Source: Grimontia marina (lineage in GTDB: Bacteria > Pseudomonadota > Gammaproteobacteria > Enterobacterales > Vibrionaceae). Taken from it: a stretch of 64,000 nucleotides of DNA. The first letter of the stretch is position 1. Every line of letters begins with the position of its first letter. Location of the stretch: positions 1 through 64,000 of the forward strand of contig NZ_FIZY01000032.1 of NCBI RefSeq assembly GCF_900060185.1. The letters run 5' to 3'. Below the pieces are notes generated by a model, which was given only the letters and a program-made list of their open reading frames with translations, searched no databases and was not told the DNA's origin. Shown one piece after another: positions 18,666-27,927 of this stretch. Position numbers and translations under genes: made by a program.

Positions 18666-19179
18666 CAGATCACTCCAGGCACTTAATTAACGGCAGAACT
18701 ATGGCATGGATTGGCATGGTTTACCACGTCAATTTCCCATACTCCCCACATGTTAATTAAAAGTAAAATTGACCTTATCGAACAAGGTTGTCATTATTTG
18801 AGAACAGGGCAACAACAACACAAGATGCTGGATAAATTTAAAAACACCCAATCTTGCGCCAACAAAACCCTGAATTATGGAATAGTGTGCATTCATATCG
18901 CATAGATAAGCACCGATAGATGCATAATGGGCTTTCCCACTCGGCGAAGATCGAGCACACCAAGGTTAGCCCTCATGCAACAAGGTAAATGGATTTACGA
19001 CAAATTTTCAGGCGTCTCTACTATCCGACGCCACGAACACAGAATTCTGTTGCTTTATCTCCATTTTCCCCACCGTTCCTACTGCGCATTGACATGACCG
19101 AGAGACAACGTCTCTCAGCATCTCATGTCGCACAAGGCAAAACGGTGGAGGTTAATAATAATTCAAGAGAGAAACGATC
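18666..19179. other. Long intergenic region between rraB and arcA
   Basis: This 514-bp stretch has no convincing gene: the small open frames lack good ribosome binding sites and family features. It should contain the divergent rraB and arcA promoters. Its right end contains a large nested hairpin (19070-19148, listed separately). A TGAAT half-site at 18872 resembles an ARG box but the partner half is poor. Confidence 0.6.
19070..19148 (+). promoter_or_regulatory. Nested hairpin in arcA 5' leader
   Basis: Three stems nest: CCACCGTT (19070-19077) with AACGGTGG (19141-19148); GACATGA (19091-19097) with TCATGTC (19123-19129); GAGAGAC (19100-19106) with GTCTCTC (19110-19116) around a three-base loop. 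The structure ends 31 nt before the arcA ATG and leaves the AGAGAG region outside the stem. There is no T tract, so it is not a simple terminator. It could be a cis-acting RNA element or an mRNA stabiliser. Confidence 0.55.
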
Positions 19180-20400
19180 ATGAGTCAGCTATATGTGGGA
19201 TCTGAAGTCGGTCAATTGAAGCGTGTAATGCTTCATCGACCAGAACGAGCGCTAAACCACCTCACGCCGTCTAACTACAAAGACCTGTTGTTTGATGATG
19301 TACTTGCGGTGGAACGTGCCGGCGAGGAGCACGATCAATTCGCGCAAACCCTACGTGACCAAGGCGTAGAAGTGCTGTTATTGCACGATCTGCTGGCCCA
19401 AACATTAGAAGTTCCGGAAGCCAAGGCTTGGTTGCTCAACACCCAAGTGGGCGAATACCGTCTTGGTTACCAGTTTGCTCATGATGTGCGAAGCTATTTA
19501 AAAAGCCTCAGTAACGAAGAGCTGGCACACATCCTTCTCGGCGGCTTAAGCTATATCGACTTTCCAAACCATTCAGCGTCGATGATGCAGGCAATGCACG
19601 AACGCATGGATTTCATCATCGACCCTCTGCCGAACCACTTGTTTACCCGTGACACTTCATGCTGGGTATATGGTGGCGTGTCCTTAAACCCAATGGCGAT
19701 GCCTGCCCGTCAGCGTGAAACCAACCACCTGCGTGCAATTTACCGCTGGCACCCACTGTTCGCAGGTCAGGACTTCATCACTTATCTTGGCGATGAACAC
19801 CGCGACTACGACAATGCCATGGTCGAAGGCGGTGATGTGCTGGTTATCGGCAATGGTGCGGTTCTGGTGGGCATGTCTGAGCGCACAACACCACAAGGTG
19901 TGGAAGCGCTGGCACGTAGCCTGTTTACTCATGGTCAGGCAAAAGAAGTGATTGCCATTAACCTACCAAAGCACCGCTCCTGCATGCACTTGGATACCGT
20001 GATGACTCACATGGACATCGACACTTTCTCTGTGTATCCACAAGTGATGCGTAAAGACCTGCAAAGCTGGCGTCTTATCAACAAAGGCAATGGCGATGTG
20101 GAAGTGAAAGAAGCAGACTACTTCCTGCACGCCATCGAAAAAGCACTGGAGTTGCCTCAGCTCAACATCATCACCACCGGTGGTGACAGCTTTGAAGCAG
20201 AACGCGAACAGTGGAACGATGCCAACAATGTGCTGACTGTGCGGCCTGGCGTGGTGATTGGCTATGAAGGCAACGTGTACACCAATGAAAAATACGACAA
20301 AGCGGGCATCACCGTTCTACCTATCCCGGGTGACCAACTTGGCCGTGGTCGCGGCGGTGCGCGCTGCATGAGCTGCCCTATCGAACGAGAGGGGCTTTAA
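19180..20400 (+). CDS. arcA: Arginine deiminase
   Basis: ArcA hydrolyses arginine to citrulline and ammonia, the first step of the fermentative ADI pathway. The 406-residue protein has the family's [20 protein letters not shown] and [16 protein letters not shown] segments, and the catalytic Cys in [10 protein letters not shown] near residue 395. The next gene is an ornithine carbamoyltransferase, which supplies the second step; a carbamate kinase (arcC) is not in the window. A terminator and separate operators after arcA suggest the two genes are independently controlled. Confidence 0.97.
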   Translation: MSQLYVGSEVGQLKRVMLHRPERALNHLTPSNYKDLLFDDVLAVERAGEEHDQFAQTLRDQGVEVLLLHDLLAQTLEVPEAKAWLLNTQVGEYRLGYQFAHDVRSYLKSLSNEELAHILLGGLSYIDFPNHSASMMQAMHERMDFIIDPLPNHLFTRDTSCWVYGGVSLNPMAMPARQRETNHLRAIYRWHPLFAGQDFITYLGDEHRDYDNAMVEGGDVLVIGNGAVLVGMSERTTPQGVEALARSLFTHGQAKEVIAINLPKHRSCMHLDTVMTHMDIDTFSVYPQVMRKDLQSWRLINKGNGDVEVKEADYFLHAIEKALELPQLNIITTGGDSFEAEREQWNDANNVLTVRPGVVIGYEGNVYTNEKYDKAGITVLPIPGDQLGRGRGGARCMSCPIEREGL

Positions 20401-20436
20401 AAAGCAACCGAACTCTCCCACTCTCCTTAACCGAAC

Positions 20437-20466
20437 AAGCCACCTCATTGCGAGGTGGCTTTTTTC
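20437..20466 (+). terminator. arcA terminator
   Basis: AAGCCACCTC / GAGGTGGCTT with a five-base loop is followed by T6. Confidence 0.85.
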
Positions 20467-20496
20467 GTTTCTCCGGGAAAATATCGACCAAACACA

Positions 20497-20535
20497 AATA
20501 AATATTTATTCAAAGGGGTTGAATTAATAGTCACA
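20497..20535 (+). promoter_or_regulatory. Tandem ARG boxes (ArgR operator) upstream of argF
   Basis: Two 18-bp boxes lie exactly 3 bp apart, the spacing used by hexameric ArgR. Box 1 (20497-20514) has core TAAAT-ATTT-ATTCA and box 2 (20518-20535) has TGAAT-TAAT-AGTCA, against the consensus TGAATwwwwATTCA, one mismatch each. This implies arginine-dependent control of the ornithine carbamoyltransferase gene. Confidence 0.75.
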
Positions 20536-20549
20536 AATGAGTCAGAATC

Positions 20550-20563
20550 GTGATTAATATCAA
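20550..20563 (+). promoter_or_regulatory. FNR-like site upstream of argF
   Basis: GTGATTAATATCAA differs at one position from the FNR consensus TTGATNNNNATCAA. Placed 15 bp after the ARG boxes, it could give anaerobic control, which would suit a gene also used in arginine fermentation. Motif evidence only. Confidence 0.4.
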
Positions 20564-20665
20564 AGTGACGCAAATATATACCAAAACAACCCAAATCCTG
20601 CATCTTCAGGCTGTATGGTTACAAGTCACATCGCAGTAAACGGATTTATAGAAAGGGACCTCAAC

Positions 20666-21670
20666 ATGGCATTTAATCTGCGTAACCGGAACTTTCTCAA
20701 GCTGCTGGATTTCACGCCAAAGGAAATCGCGCACCTGCTGGATCTCTCCGCAGAGTTGAAGAAAGCTAAATACGGTGGCTATGAGCAGCCTCGTCTGAAA
20801 GGCAAGAACATTGCCCTGATCTTCGAGAAAGCTTCTACCCGCACGCGATGCGCCTTCGAAGTTGCCGCTTTTGACCAAGGCGCACAAGTTTCCTATATCG
20901 GCCCATCTGGCTCGCAGATCGGTCATAAAGAGTCAATGAAAGATACCGCCCGTGTTCTTGGCCGTATGTATGACGGCATCCAGTATCGTGGTTTTGGTCA
21001 GTCTATCGTTGAAGAACTGGGCCAATTTGCAGGTGTCCCGGTTTGGAATGGTCTGACTGACGAATTCCACCCGACCCAGATCCTGGCAGATTTCCTGACC
21101 ATGCTTGAGCACGGTCAGGGCAAAAAGCTTTCCGAAATGAAGTTTGCTTACCTTGGTGATGCACGCAACAACATGGGAAACTCCCTGATGGTGGGTGCAG
21201 CGAAGATGGGCATGGATATCCGTCTGGTTGCTCCAAGCCAGTTCTGGCCGGAAGAACTGCTGGTTGAAGAGTGTCAGGCGATTGCCTACAAGACCGGTGC
21301 GCAAATCACCCTAACAGAAAGCGTTGAAGAAGGCGTTCAGGGCTGCGATTTTCTATACACCGACGTGTGGGTTTCCATGGGCGAATCAAAAGAAGCATGG
21401 GATGAACGTGTTGCCATGATGAAGCCATATCAGGTCAACATGAACATGATCAAAGCCACTGGCAATCCAGACGTCAAATTCATGCACTGTCTGCCGGCGT
21501 TCCATAATGATGAAACCACCATTGGTGCAGAGGTCGCGGAGAAATACGGCATGAAAGGGCTCGAAGTCACCGAGGACGTCTTCGAATCTGAATACTCCAT
21601 CGTGTTTGACGAAGCAGAAAACCGCATGCACACCATTAAAGCAGTGATGGTAGCCACGCTGGGCAGTTAA
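20666..21670 (+). CDS. argF: Ornithine carbamoyltransferase
   Basis: This cytosolic enzyme makes citrulline from ornithine and carbamoyl phosphate in arginine synthesis, or runs in reverse in the ADI pathway. The protein has 334 residues, the same length as E. coli ArgF/ArgI. The carbamoyl-phosphate loop ASTRTR (about 56-61), HPTQ and the HCLP motif (about 273-276) are intact. I start at 20666, after AAAGGGACCTCAAC; an upstream ATG in frame at 20615 is inside the leader. Its position between arcA and pyrBI, together with ARG boxes and an FNR-like site, leaves open whether it is anabolic, catabolic or both. Confidence 0.95.
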   Translation: MAFNLRNRNFLKLLDFTPKEIAHLLDLSAELKKAKYGGYEQPRLKGKNIALIFEKASTRTRCAFEVAAFDQGAQVSYIGPSGSQIGHKESMKDTARVLGRMYDGIQYRGFGQSIVEELGQFAGVPVWNGLTDEFHPTQILADFLTMLEHGQGKKLSEMKFAYLGDARNNMGNSLMVGAAKMGMDIRLVAPSQFWPEELLVEECQAIAYKTGAQITLTESVEEGVQGCDFLYTDVWVSMGESKEAWDERVAMMKPYQVNMNMIKATGNPDVKFMHCLPAFHNDETTIGAEVAEKYGMKGLEVTEDVFESEYSIVFDEAENRMHTIKAVMVATLGS

Positions 21671-21689
21671 TCCCATTGTACCGATGATG

Positions 21690-21716
21690 AAGCCGCGCAC
21701 CTGCGCGGCTTTTTAT
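21690..21716 (+). terminator. argF terminator
   Basis: AGCCGCGC / GCGCGGCT with a four-base loop followed by TTTTTATTTTA. Confidence 0.85.
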
Positions 21717-21749
21717 TTTATAGGGCGACACGATGTCATTCGCTCTGCC

Positions 21750-21777
21750 TTGCACAGGACAAAAATGGGCGTATAAT
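21750..21777 (+). promoter_or_regulatory. pyrLBI promoter
   Basis: TTGCAC (21750-21755), a 16-bp spacer and TATAAT (21772-21777). It lies 31 bp before the pyrL start codon. Confidence 0.75.
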
Positions 21778-21808
21778 CCTTCGCAATTTGTCAAAAAAAC
21801 GAATCGGA

Positions 21809-21907
21809 ATGCCAACATTAGCGACACAACTGACTGCTAAAACCTGCCGAATCTCGGCACTGGCACCGTTTTTTGTTTTTACTGGATTCTCAAGAAAAGC
21901 CTCCTGA
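21809..21907 (+). CDS. pyrL: pyrBI operon leader peptide
   Basis: A 32-residue open frame starts at ATGCCAACA and ends in TGA inside the first arm of the attenuator hairpin. Its C-terminal half is encoded by a U-rich run (PFFVFTGF), matching the E. coli pyrL mechanism. When UTP is scarce, polymerase pauses in the U-rich run and the translating ribosome catches up and melts the terminator. The overlap of the stop codon with the hairpin (TGA at 21905-21907) is the main evidence. The sequence itself is not conserved with E. coli PyrL beyond the U-rich region, and the ribosome binding site is weak. Confidence 0.75.
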   Translation: MPTLATQLTAKTCRISALAPFFVFTGFSRKAS

Positions 21908-21924
21908 TCGGGAGGCTTTTTTTT
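21895..21924 (+). terminator. pyrBI attenuator
   Basis: The stem AGCCTCC(T) / (G)GGAGGCT with a short loop is followed by eight T, 80 bp upstream of pyrB. The pyrL stop codon falls in its loop edge, as required for UTP-sensitive attenuation. Confidence 0.85.
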
Positions 21925-22005
21925 GACCAAAATGTACCATCCACCATGTTGCACTGGCTGTTTTCACCTAGCCAACGCATGGAATCTGTTAAGGGAAGAG
22001 AAGAC

Positions 22006-22935
22006 ATGGCGACCTCGCTGCACAATAAACACATCATCTCCATCCCGGAGTTGTCCCGCGAAGAACTGGAACTTATCGTCGACACTGCCGGCAAACTGAA
22101 AGCGGAACCGAACCCTACCGTGTTGAAAAACAAGGTAGTCGCGAGTTGCTTCTTCGAGGCATCAACCCGCACCCGCCTGTCTTTCGAAACAGCGGTTCAG
22201 CGTCTTGGTGGCACAGTCATTGGCTTCCCGGATGGCGGAAACACGTCTTCAGGTAAAAAAGGCGAAACCTTGTCTGACTCGGTACAGGTCATCTCTTCTT
22301 ATGTTGATGCGTTCGTAATGCGTCATCCGAAAGAAGGCGCAGCCCGCCTGGCTTCAGAGTTCTCCAAAGGCGTGCCAGTGATTAATGGCGGCGATGGCGC
22401 CAACCAGCACCCAACCCAAACCCTGCTGGACCTTTTCAGCATATACGAAACCCAAGGGCGTCTGGACAACCTGAAAGTGGCCATGGTCGGTGACCTGAAA
22501 TACGGCCGCACGGTGCATTCTCTGACTCAGGCACTGTCGAAGTTCGATAACAACCAGTTCTATTTCATTGCACCGGAAGCACTGGCGATGCCAGATTACA
22601 TTCTGGAAGAGCTGGACGAGCAAGGCATTCCTTACAGCCTGCACACCAGCATCGAAGACGTCGTGCCGGAACTCGACATCCTATATATGACCCGTGTCCA
22701 AAAAGAGCGTTTTGACGAATCCGAGTACCAGCACATCAAAGCGGCGTTCATTCTCGACACCCCTCAGCTTGCCAATGCCCGTGATAACCTCAAGGTGCTT
22801 CACCCACTACCACGCGTAGATGAAATCACAGTCGCAGTCGATAAAACCCCTTACGCCTACTACTTCGAGCAGGCGGAAAATGGGGTGTATGCGCGTCAGG
22901 CATTACTGGCACTGGTTATCAACGGAAGCGTTTAA
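22006..22935 (+). CDS. pyrB: Aspartate carbamoyltransferase catalytic subunit
   Basis: PyrB condenses aspartate and carbamoyl phosphate, the committed step of pyrimidine synthesis; with PyrI it forms the allosteric dodecamer. I start at 22006 ([12 protein letters not shown]), which aligns with E. coli PyrB, giving 309 residues; an upstream frame from 21946 lies in the leader. The ASTRTR carbamoyl-phosphate motif (about 50-55), the K-rich 80s loop ([12 protein letters not shown]) and HPLPR are present. It lies 15 bp upstream of pyrI. Confidence 0.97.
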   Translation: MATSLHNKHIISIPELSREELELIVDTAGKLKAEPNPTVLKNKVVASCFFEASTRTRLSFETAVQRLGGTVIGFPDGGNTSSGKKGETLSDSVQVISSYVDAFVMRHPKEGAARLASEFSKGVPVINGGDGANQHPTQTLLDLFSIYETQGRLDNLKVAMVGDLKYGRTVHSLTQALSKFDNNQFYFIAPEALAMPDYILEELDEQGIPYSLHTSIEDVVPELDILYMTRVQKERFDESEYQHIKAAFILDTPQLANARDNLKVLHPLPRVDEITVAVDKTPYAYYFEQAENGVYARQALLALVINGSV

Positions 22936-22950
22936 GGCAGGAGAATCAAC

Positions 22951-23418
22951 ATGGTTAAAGAACATAAATTGCAGGTTGAAGCCATCAAGAACGGCACAGT
23001 TATCGACCACATCCCTGCTAATGTCGGCTTTAAGGTCATGAAGCTGTTTAAGCTACATAAAACCAACGAACGCGTGACCGTGGGTTTGAACCTGCCTTCC
23101 TCAGCACTCGGTGCGAAAGATCTGATCAAGATTGAAAACATCTTCGTGTCTGAAGAACAGGCGCAACAACTGGCACTCTACGCCCCTAAAGCAACCGTCA
23201 ACCAAATCGAAGACTACCAAGTCGTCGCGAAAATCCCCCTGACGCTGCCTAAAAGCATTCTGGGCGTGTTCCGTTGTCCTAACTCCAACTGCATCACTCA
23301 CGACGAAAAAGCCGTTGAGAGCAGCTTCAACGTGATTGAGAAAACTGACGATATCCACCTTAAGTGCAAATACTGTGAGAAGGTGTTCTCGCGCGAAATC
23401 ATGACAGAAAGCCACTGA
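22951..23418 (+). CDS. pyrI: Aspartate carbamoyltransferase regulatory subunit
   Basis: PyrI binds ATP, CTP and UTP and transmits allosteric signals to PyrB. The 155-residue protein has the N-terminal nucleotide domain and the C-terminal zinc site with four Cys in CPNSNC (about 110 and 115) and CKYC (about 138 and 141). Its 15-bp spacing from pyrB and a terminator directly after it define the pyrL-pyrB-pyrI operon. Confidence 0.97.
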   Translation: MVKEHKLQVEAIKNGTVIDHIPANVGFKVMKLFKLHKTNERVTVGLNLPSSALGAKDLIKIENIFVSEEQAQQLALYAPKATVNQIEDYQVVAKIPLTLPKSILGVFRCPNSNCITHDEKAVESSFNVIEKTDDIHLKCKYCEKVFSREIMTESH

Positions 23419-23435
23419 TCGTTTTCTCTGCACTG

Positions 23436-23466
23436 AAAAAGCCAGCCTTTGCGCTGGCTTTTCTTG
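23436..23466 (+). terminator. pyrI terminator
   Basis: AAAAAGCCAGC / GCTGGCTTTT with a six-base loop, 18 nt after the stop codon. Confidence 0.8.
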
Positions 23467-23586
23467 TCTATGAGCGGAACATAACATGGTGTCGGGTATA
23501 AAATGTGATGGAATTGGGTTTACGTCGGGCGAGTCGCCATGCAGACTAACCACCCTACCGAAAAACATTGAATGAAGGATTGGTAA

Positions 23587-23976
23587 ATGACTAAAGTGCT
23601 TCACACTGAACACGCTCCAGCAGCAATTGGCCCATACATTCAGGGCGTCGATATGGGTAACATGGTACTGACTTCAGGCCAAATCCCAGTGAACCCTGTC
23701 ACTGGTGAAGTGTCAGCAGACATCGCGGTTCAAGCACGCCAGTCTCTGGAAAACGTGAAAGCGGTTGTTGAATCTTCTGGCCTGACTGTTAGCGACATCG
23801 TTAAGCTGACCGTATTCGTAAAAGATCTGAACGACTTCGGTACTGTTAACGAGGTATACGGCAAATTCTTTGACGAGCACGGTGTAGAACACTACCCAGC
23901 ACGCTCTTGTGTTGAAGTCGCTCGCCTGCCAAAAGATGTTGGTATCGAAATCGAAGCGATCGCAGTACGCAAATAA
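23587..23976 (+). CDS. ridA: RidA family reactive enamine/imine deaminase
   Basis: RidA hydrolyses reactive 2-aminoacrylate and related enamines formed by PLP enzymes. The 129-residue protein shows the family's PAAIGPYIQGVDMGNMVLTSGQ start, the DIVKLTVFVKDLNDF helix-strand and the terminal RSCVEVARLPKDVGIEIEAIA with the active-site Arg. GAAGGATTGGTAA precedes the ATG. ridA follows pyrI in E. coli too. Confidence 0.95.
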   Translation: MTKVLHTEHAPAAIGPYIQGVDMGNMVLTSGQIPVNPVTGEVSADIAVQARQSLENVKAVVESSGLTVSDIVKLTVFVKDLNDFGTVNEVYGKFFDEHGVEHYPARSCVEVARLPKDVGIEIEAIAVRK

Positions 23977-24017
23977 TCTCTCTCAAGGTCTGATGACTTT
24001 GATATCGGACGAGAATG

Positions 24018-24047
24018 AAAAAAGCGACCACAAGGTCGCTTTTTTAT
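24018..24047. terminator. Bidirectional terminator (ridA / idi)
   Basis: AAAAAGCGACC / GGTCGCTTTTT with an ACAA loop between convergent genes. Confidence 0.85.
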
Positions 24048-24062
24048 TATCTGGGCATATTG

Positions 24063-24599
24063 TTAAGCCGCCAACTGCACTTCAATCTTGTCGACAACCT
24101 GACGAAACCAGGCCGTAAACTGCTCGGGCTTATCCCCCATCGCAGCACTCATTTCCTGCTGAGACCACCAGCGCCAGTCCATCACTTCATCAGGATTGGG
24201 TGCAAGGGAAATATCGTCTACCTGACACACGATGATTTGGTCCAACTCATGCTCAGTCAGATTGTTATCAAGCTCAGCGCGATAGCAAAAAGATTCGCCC
24301 ATCTCGAAGCTGAGCGGCGCAACAATACCCAGCTCTTCGTTCAGGCGACGCTTAGCAGCCTCTTCAAACGATTCCCCCTGCATTGGGTGCGAGCAACAGG
24401 TGTTAGTCCACAACCCACCACTATGGTACTTACCCATCGCTCTTTGCTGGAGCAGGTATTCACGGCCCTGCGGTGTTTCCCGGTAAATCATCACCGAAAA
24501 AGCCAGATGCAATAGTCCTTGCTCGTGCGCAGCCAGTTTCTCAGCCAGCCCTGTTGGCTCGCCGCTTTCTGTTACCAGAACAACCTTATCTCTCAGCAT
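24063..24599 (-). CDS. idi: Isopentenyl-diphosphate delta-isomerase, type 1
   Basis: Idi interconverts isopentenyl and dimethylallyl diphosphate for isoprenoid synthesis. The 178-residue protein is a Nudix-fold type 1 enzyme. The active-site Cys is in LWTNTCCSHP (Cys 68 or 69), the metal-binding Nudix-like helix is GESFEEAAKRRLNEELG (about 75-91), and the second catalytic Glu is in TEHELDQ. The gene is dispensable in bacteria using the MEP pathway. It stands alone between terminators, so it is a single-gene unit. Confidence 0.92.
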   Translation of the reverse strand: MLRDKVVLVTESGEPTGLAEKLAAHEQGLLHLAFSVMIYRETPQGREYLLQQRAMGKYHSGGLWTNTCCSHPMQGESFEEAAKRRLNEELGIVAPLSFEMGESFCYRAELDNNLTEHELDQIIVCQVDDISLAPNPDEVMDWRWWSQQEMSAAMGDKPEQFTAWFRQVVDKIEVQLAA

Positions 24600-24641
24600 A
24601 CCTGCCTTACTTCTCTTACAAATCAGAGGCTTTTAAAAACA

Positions 24642-24674
24642 CAAAAGGATACGCACCTGCGTATCCTTTTGTTC
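24642..24674 (-). terminator. plsC terminator (may work both ways)
   Basis: AAAAGGATACGCA / TGCGTATCCTTTT, a perfect stem with a two-base spacer, between plsC and the divergently placed idi start. Confidence 0.8.
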
Positions 24675-24695
24675 ATTGTTACAGAGTGTAGTCTA

Positions 24696-25421
24696 TTATT
24701 TCTTGTTGAGCTCGGCGACTTCCGCGTCCAATTCTGCCAGCTTCGCCGCCATGATGTCATGACACTTCTTCGCCAATTCGCGCACATTGTCTTTGTCATA
24801 GCCTTCGATAGAAATCGGATCCATCACTTCCACAATGATGTGTCCGTTATCGCCACGTGAAGCACTCAGGTGCTTGGTTGAGCTACATACGATAGGAACG
24901 ATAGGAACACCTGCACCGATGGCAGCATGGAACGCACCAGTTTTAAATGGCAGCAGACCACGGCCACGTGAACGCGTACCTTCTGGGAACAGCCATACAG
25001 ACACGTCTTTGTTTTTGACTTGGTCGACGACCTGACCAATGGTACCCATTGCCTTGCTGCGGTTGTTACGATCAATCAGGATGTTGCCGGTTAGCCAGTA
25101 AAGGGTGCCAAAAATAGGAATGTATGCGAGGCTTTTTTTACCCACGGTCACCGCACGTGGACGAACAGCATTAGATACCGTTACCAAATCCCAGTTGCTC
25201 TGGTGGTTGGCGATATAAACACAGGTGCCAACATCTTTTGATGCTTCAGACTGGCGCAGGTCAAGCTTGATACCAAACAGAGAAGAAAGCTTGCCGAACA
25301 TGCGGCCAAAGGTATAAACGTGCTTTGGATTTCTCGGGCTGAACAGGCAGTAACCACAACCGAATACAAGCATGAAAATCGCAAACAACGCGACAGCCAG
25401 CAGTCGCAGTATAAAGTACAT
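24696..25421 (-). CDS. plsC: 1-acyl-sn-glycerol-3-phosphate acyltransferase
   Basis: PlsC adds the second acyl chain to lysophosphatidic acid at the inner membrane. The 241-residue protein has an N-terminal membrane helix (about 3-24), the catalytic HX4D motif as NHQSNWD (His 73, Asp 78) and the substrate motif FPEGTRSRG (about 145-153). It is downstream of parC on the same strand, as in E. coli, but a terminator after parC separates them. Confidence 0.95.
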   Translation of the reverse strand: MYFILRLLAVALFAIFMLVFGCGYCLFSPRNPKHVYTFGRMFGKLSSLFGIKLDLRQSEASKDVGTCVYIANHQSNWDLVTVSNAVRPRAVTVGKKSLAYIPIFGTLYWLTGNILIDRNNRSKAMGTIGQVVDQVKNKDVSVWLFPEGTRSRGRGLLPFKTGAFHAAIGAGVPIVPIVCSSTKHLSASRGDNGHIIVEVMDPISIEGYDKDNVRELAKKCHDIMAAKLAELDAEVAELNKK

Positions 25422-25574
25422 TCAAATTCTCCTAACACCATTTAGCCGCAAAGAATCAGGCTGTTGGCCTGGGGCGGTCGGGTAAAAATTACAGCGTACA
25501 CTTGTTCGCTTAAATTGACTGCGACTAGTATACGCATGCGTTAACAAAAATCATCAACCTTCGGTTAACATGAC

Positions 25575-25604
25575 GAAAAAAAGCCCTCCGTAGAGGGCCT
25601 TTTC
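25575..25604 (-). terminator. parC terminator
   Basis: On the minus strand GCCCTC / GAGGGC with a TACG loop is followed by T7, starting at the parC stop codon. Confidence 0.85.
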
Positions 25605-27899
25605 TTATTCAGCTTCCGGAGTATCTGGCGCTGAGATTTCTGCCGACGATGTATCCGGTGTTGCTACTTCAATCGCCGTTACTCGCTGCAAACCTCGTGG
25701 CAACATCGAGCCACGTCGGCCGCGCTCACCACGGAAATTATCCATGTCCGTAGGTTTCAGCGACAGTTTGCGCTTACCAGCATGCAGAGTCACGGTTGAG
25801 CCTTGCGGAATCACAAACAATTGCGCCAACAACTCTTCACGGGCTTTCGCGCGCGCAGAAGGAATGTTGATGATCTTGTTGCCCTTACCTTTGCCCAGCT
25901 CAGGCAACTCTTTCACTGGGAACACCAGCATACGGCCTTCGTTAGTAATAGCGACGATATCGTCATTGTCGATATCAAACACCCGTTGTGGCGGCATCAC
26001 TTCTGCTGCTTGAGGCAGGCTCAACAGGGCTTTACCACTGCGGTTTTTCGACAGAAGGTCGTCTTGCTTACACACAAAACCATAACCCGCATCTGATGCC
26101 ATCAACACAAGGTGATCATTCTCGCCCATCATCACATGGCGCACTGTCGTGCCTGCAGTGATATTCAAGCGGCCGGTAATCGGCTCACCCTGACTACGCG
26201 CTGAAGGCAAACTGTGCGATTCCAGCGCATAACTTCGACCGTCAGTGCCTATGAACACAGCAGGCTGGTTACTCTTACCGCGCGCAGACGCCAGGTAATT
26301 GTCACCAGACTTATAGCTCAACGTGGTCGCATCAACGTCGTGACCTTTCGCATGACGGATCCAACCTTTTTCAGACAGAACCACAGTGATTGGCTCACTC
26401 GGGATCAAATCGCGTTCTGTCATCGCTTTTGCTTCAGCACGCTCAATCAAAGGTGAGCGGCGATCGTCACCATACTTCTCAGCATCTGCCAGAATTTCTT
26501 TCTTCAGCAGGGTATTCATACGGCGCTCAGAACCCAGCAGCTTTTCCAGTTGCTCGCGCTCTTTGTTCAGCTCGTCCTGCTCGCCACGGATCTTGATCTC
26601 TTCCAGTTTTGCCAACTGGCGGAGTTTGATTTCAAGGATCGCTTCGGCTTGCTTCTCGCTGAGGTCAAAACGACTCATCAGCTCTTTTTTCGGCTCATCT
26701 TCGGTGCGGATGATCTCAATCACTTCATCAATGTTGAGATACGCAGCCAACAAACCTTCCAAGATGTGCAAACGAGCCAGTACTTTGTCCAGACGGTATT
26801 GCAGACGGCGACGCACGGTTTCGCGGCGGTATTCCAGCCACTCAGTCAGGATTCTAACCAGACCCTTCACCTGAGGACGGCCATCAAGACCAATCATGTT
26901 CAGGTTAACTCGATAGCTCTTTTCCAGATCCGTTGAAACGAACAGGTGGTTCATCAGTTGATCGCAATCCACACGGTTTGAGCGTGGAACAATCACAATA
27001 CGGGTCGGGTTTTCATGATCCGACTCATCACGCAGATCGTCGACCATCGGCAATTTCTTCGCGCGCATCTGGTTAGCAATTTGCTCCAGAAGCTTCGCAC
27101 CGGAAACCTGATGCGGCAGCGCGGTGATTACGATATCGCCGTTATCTTTGTGCCAGCAAGCACGCATCTTGATGGAACCACGACCATCGCGGTAAAGCTT
27201 CTTAAGCTCTACCTGCGGTGTAATAACTTCTGCTTCGGTCGGATAATCTGGGCCTTTGACGTACTCAAGCAGGCCATCCAGATCCAGTTTTGGCGTATCA
27301 ATCAAAGCCACCAGCGCATCGGCCACTTCACGGGCGTTGTGCGGTGGAATGTCAGTCGCCATACCGACAGCAATACCGGTCACGCCGTTCAGCAGGATAT
27401 GCGGCAGACGAGAAGGCAGCGCTTTTGGCTCCTTCATGGTGCCGTCGAAGTTTGGCTGCCAATCGACAGTGCCTTGCCCTAATTCAGACAGCAGCACTTC
27501 CGAGAAGCGTGACAAGCGCGATTCGGTGTAACGCATCGCCGCGAAGGATTTCGGATCGTCAGGCGCCCCCCAGTTCCCCTGACCATCAACCAGCGGGTAA
27601 CGGTAAGAGAATGGCTGTGCCATCAATACCATGGCTTCGTAACAGGCAGAATCACCGTGCGGGTGATACTTACCCAACACGTCACCGACGGTACGGGCAG
27701 ATTTCTTGTATTTGGCAGTTGCCGACAAGCCAAGCTCAGACATCGCATAAATAATGCGGCGCTGTACCGGCTTCAGGCCGTCACCGATAAAAGGCAGTGC
27801 TCGGTCCATGATGACGTACATCGAATAGTTGAGGTATGCATCCTCAGTAAACTTCCTCAGCGGAAGCTGTTCGACACCATCATAAGTGATATCAGTCAT
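25605..27899 (-). CDS. parC: DNA topoisomerase IV subunit A
   Basis: ParC is the DNA-cleaving subunit of topoisomerase IV, which separates daughter chromosomes. The 764-residue protein has the catalytic Tyr in AAMRYTESR (about residue 120). The quinolone-resistance region reads [12 protein letters not shown] with Ser and Glu at the usual positions, i.e. no classic resistance change. The C-terminal beta-propeller (about 500-740) contains repeated GRG-type blades. The last 30 residues are a Ser/Thr/Pro/Glu-rich tail. It follows parE by 28 bp, forming an operon. Confidence 0.97.
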   Translation of the reverse strand: MTDITYDGVEQLPLRKFTEDAYLNYSMYVIMDRALPFIGDGLKPVQRRIIYAMSELGLSATAKYKKSARTVGDVLGKYHPHGDSACYEAMVLMAQPFSYRYPLVDGQGNWGAPDDPKSFAAMRYTESRLSRFSEVLLSELGQGTVDWQPNFDGTMKEPKALPSRLPHILLNGVTGIAVGMATDIPPHNAREVADALVALIDTPKLDLDGLLEYVKGPDYPTEAEVITPQVELKKLYRDGRGSIKMRACWHKDNGDIVITALPHQVSGAKLLEQIANQMRAKKLPMVDDLRDESDHENPTRIVIVPRSNRVDCDQLMNHLFVSTDLEKSYRVNLNMIGLDGRPQVKGLVRILTEWLEYRRETVRRRLQYRLDKVLARLHILEGLLAAYLNIDEVIEIIRTEDEPKKELMSRFDLSEKQAEAILEIKLRQLAKLEEIKIRGEQDELNKEREQLEKLLGSERRMNTLLKKEILADAEKYGDDRRSPLIERAEAKAMTERDLIPSEPITVVLSEKGWIRHAKGHDVDATTLSYKSGDNYLASARGKSNQPAVFIGTDGRSYALESHSLPSARSQGEPITGRLNITAGTTVRHVMMGENDHLVLMASDAGYGFVCKQDDLLSKNRSGKALLSLPQAAEVMPPQRVFDIDNDDIVAITNEGRMLVFPVKELPELGKGKGNKIINIPSARAKAREELLAQLFVIPQGSTVTLHAGKRKLSLKPTDMDNFRGERGRRGSMLPRGLQRVTAIEVATPDTSSAEISAPDTPEAE

Positions 27900-27927
27900 T
27901 GAAAACGTCCGATCTTAAAATTCTTGC

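Noticed and set aside
18855-18905. Possible ARG boxes upstream of arcA
   Set aside because: One TGAAT half-site is visible but the other halves match poorly and the spacing is wrong, unlike the clear pair before argF.
25605-27899. Quinolone-resistance substitution in parC
   Set aside because: The Ser and Glu of the resistance region are the sensitive-type residues.
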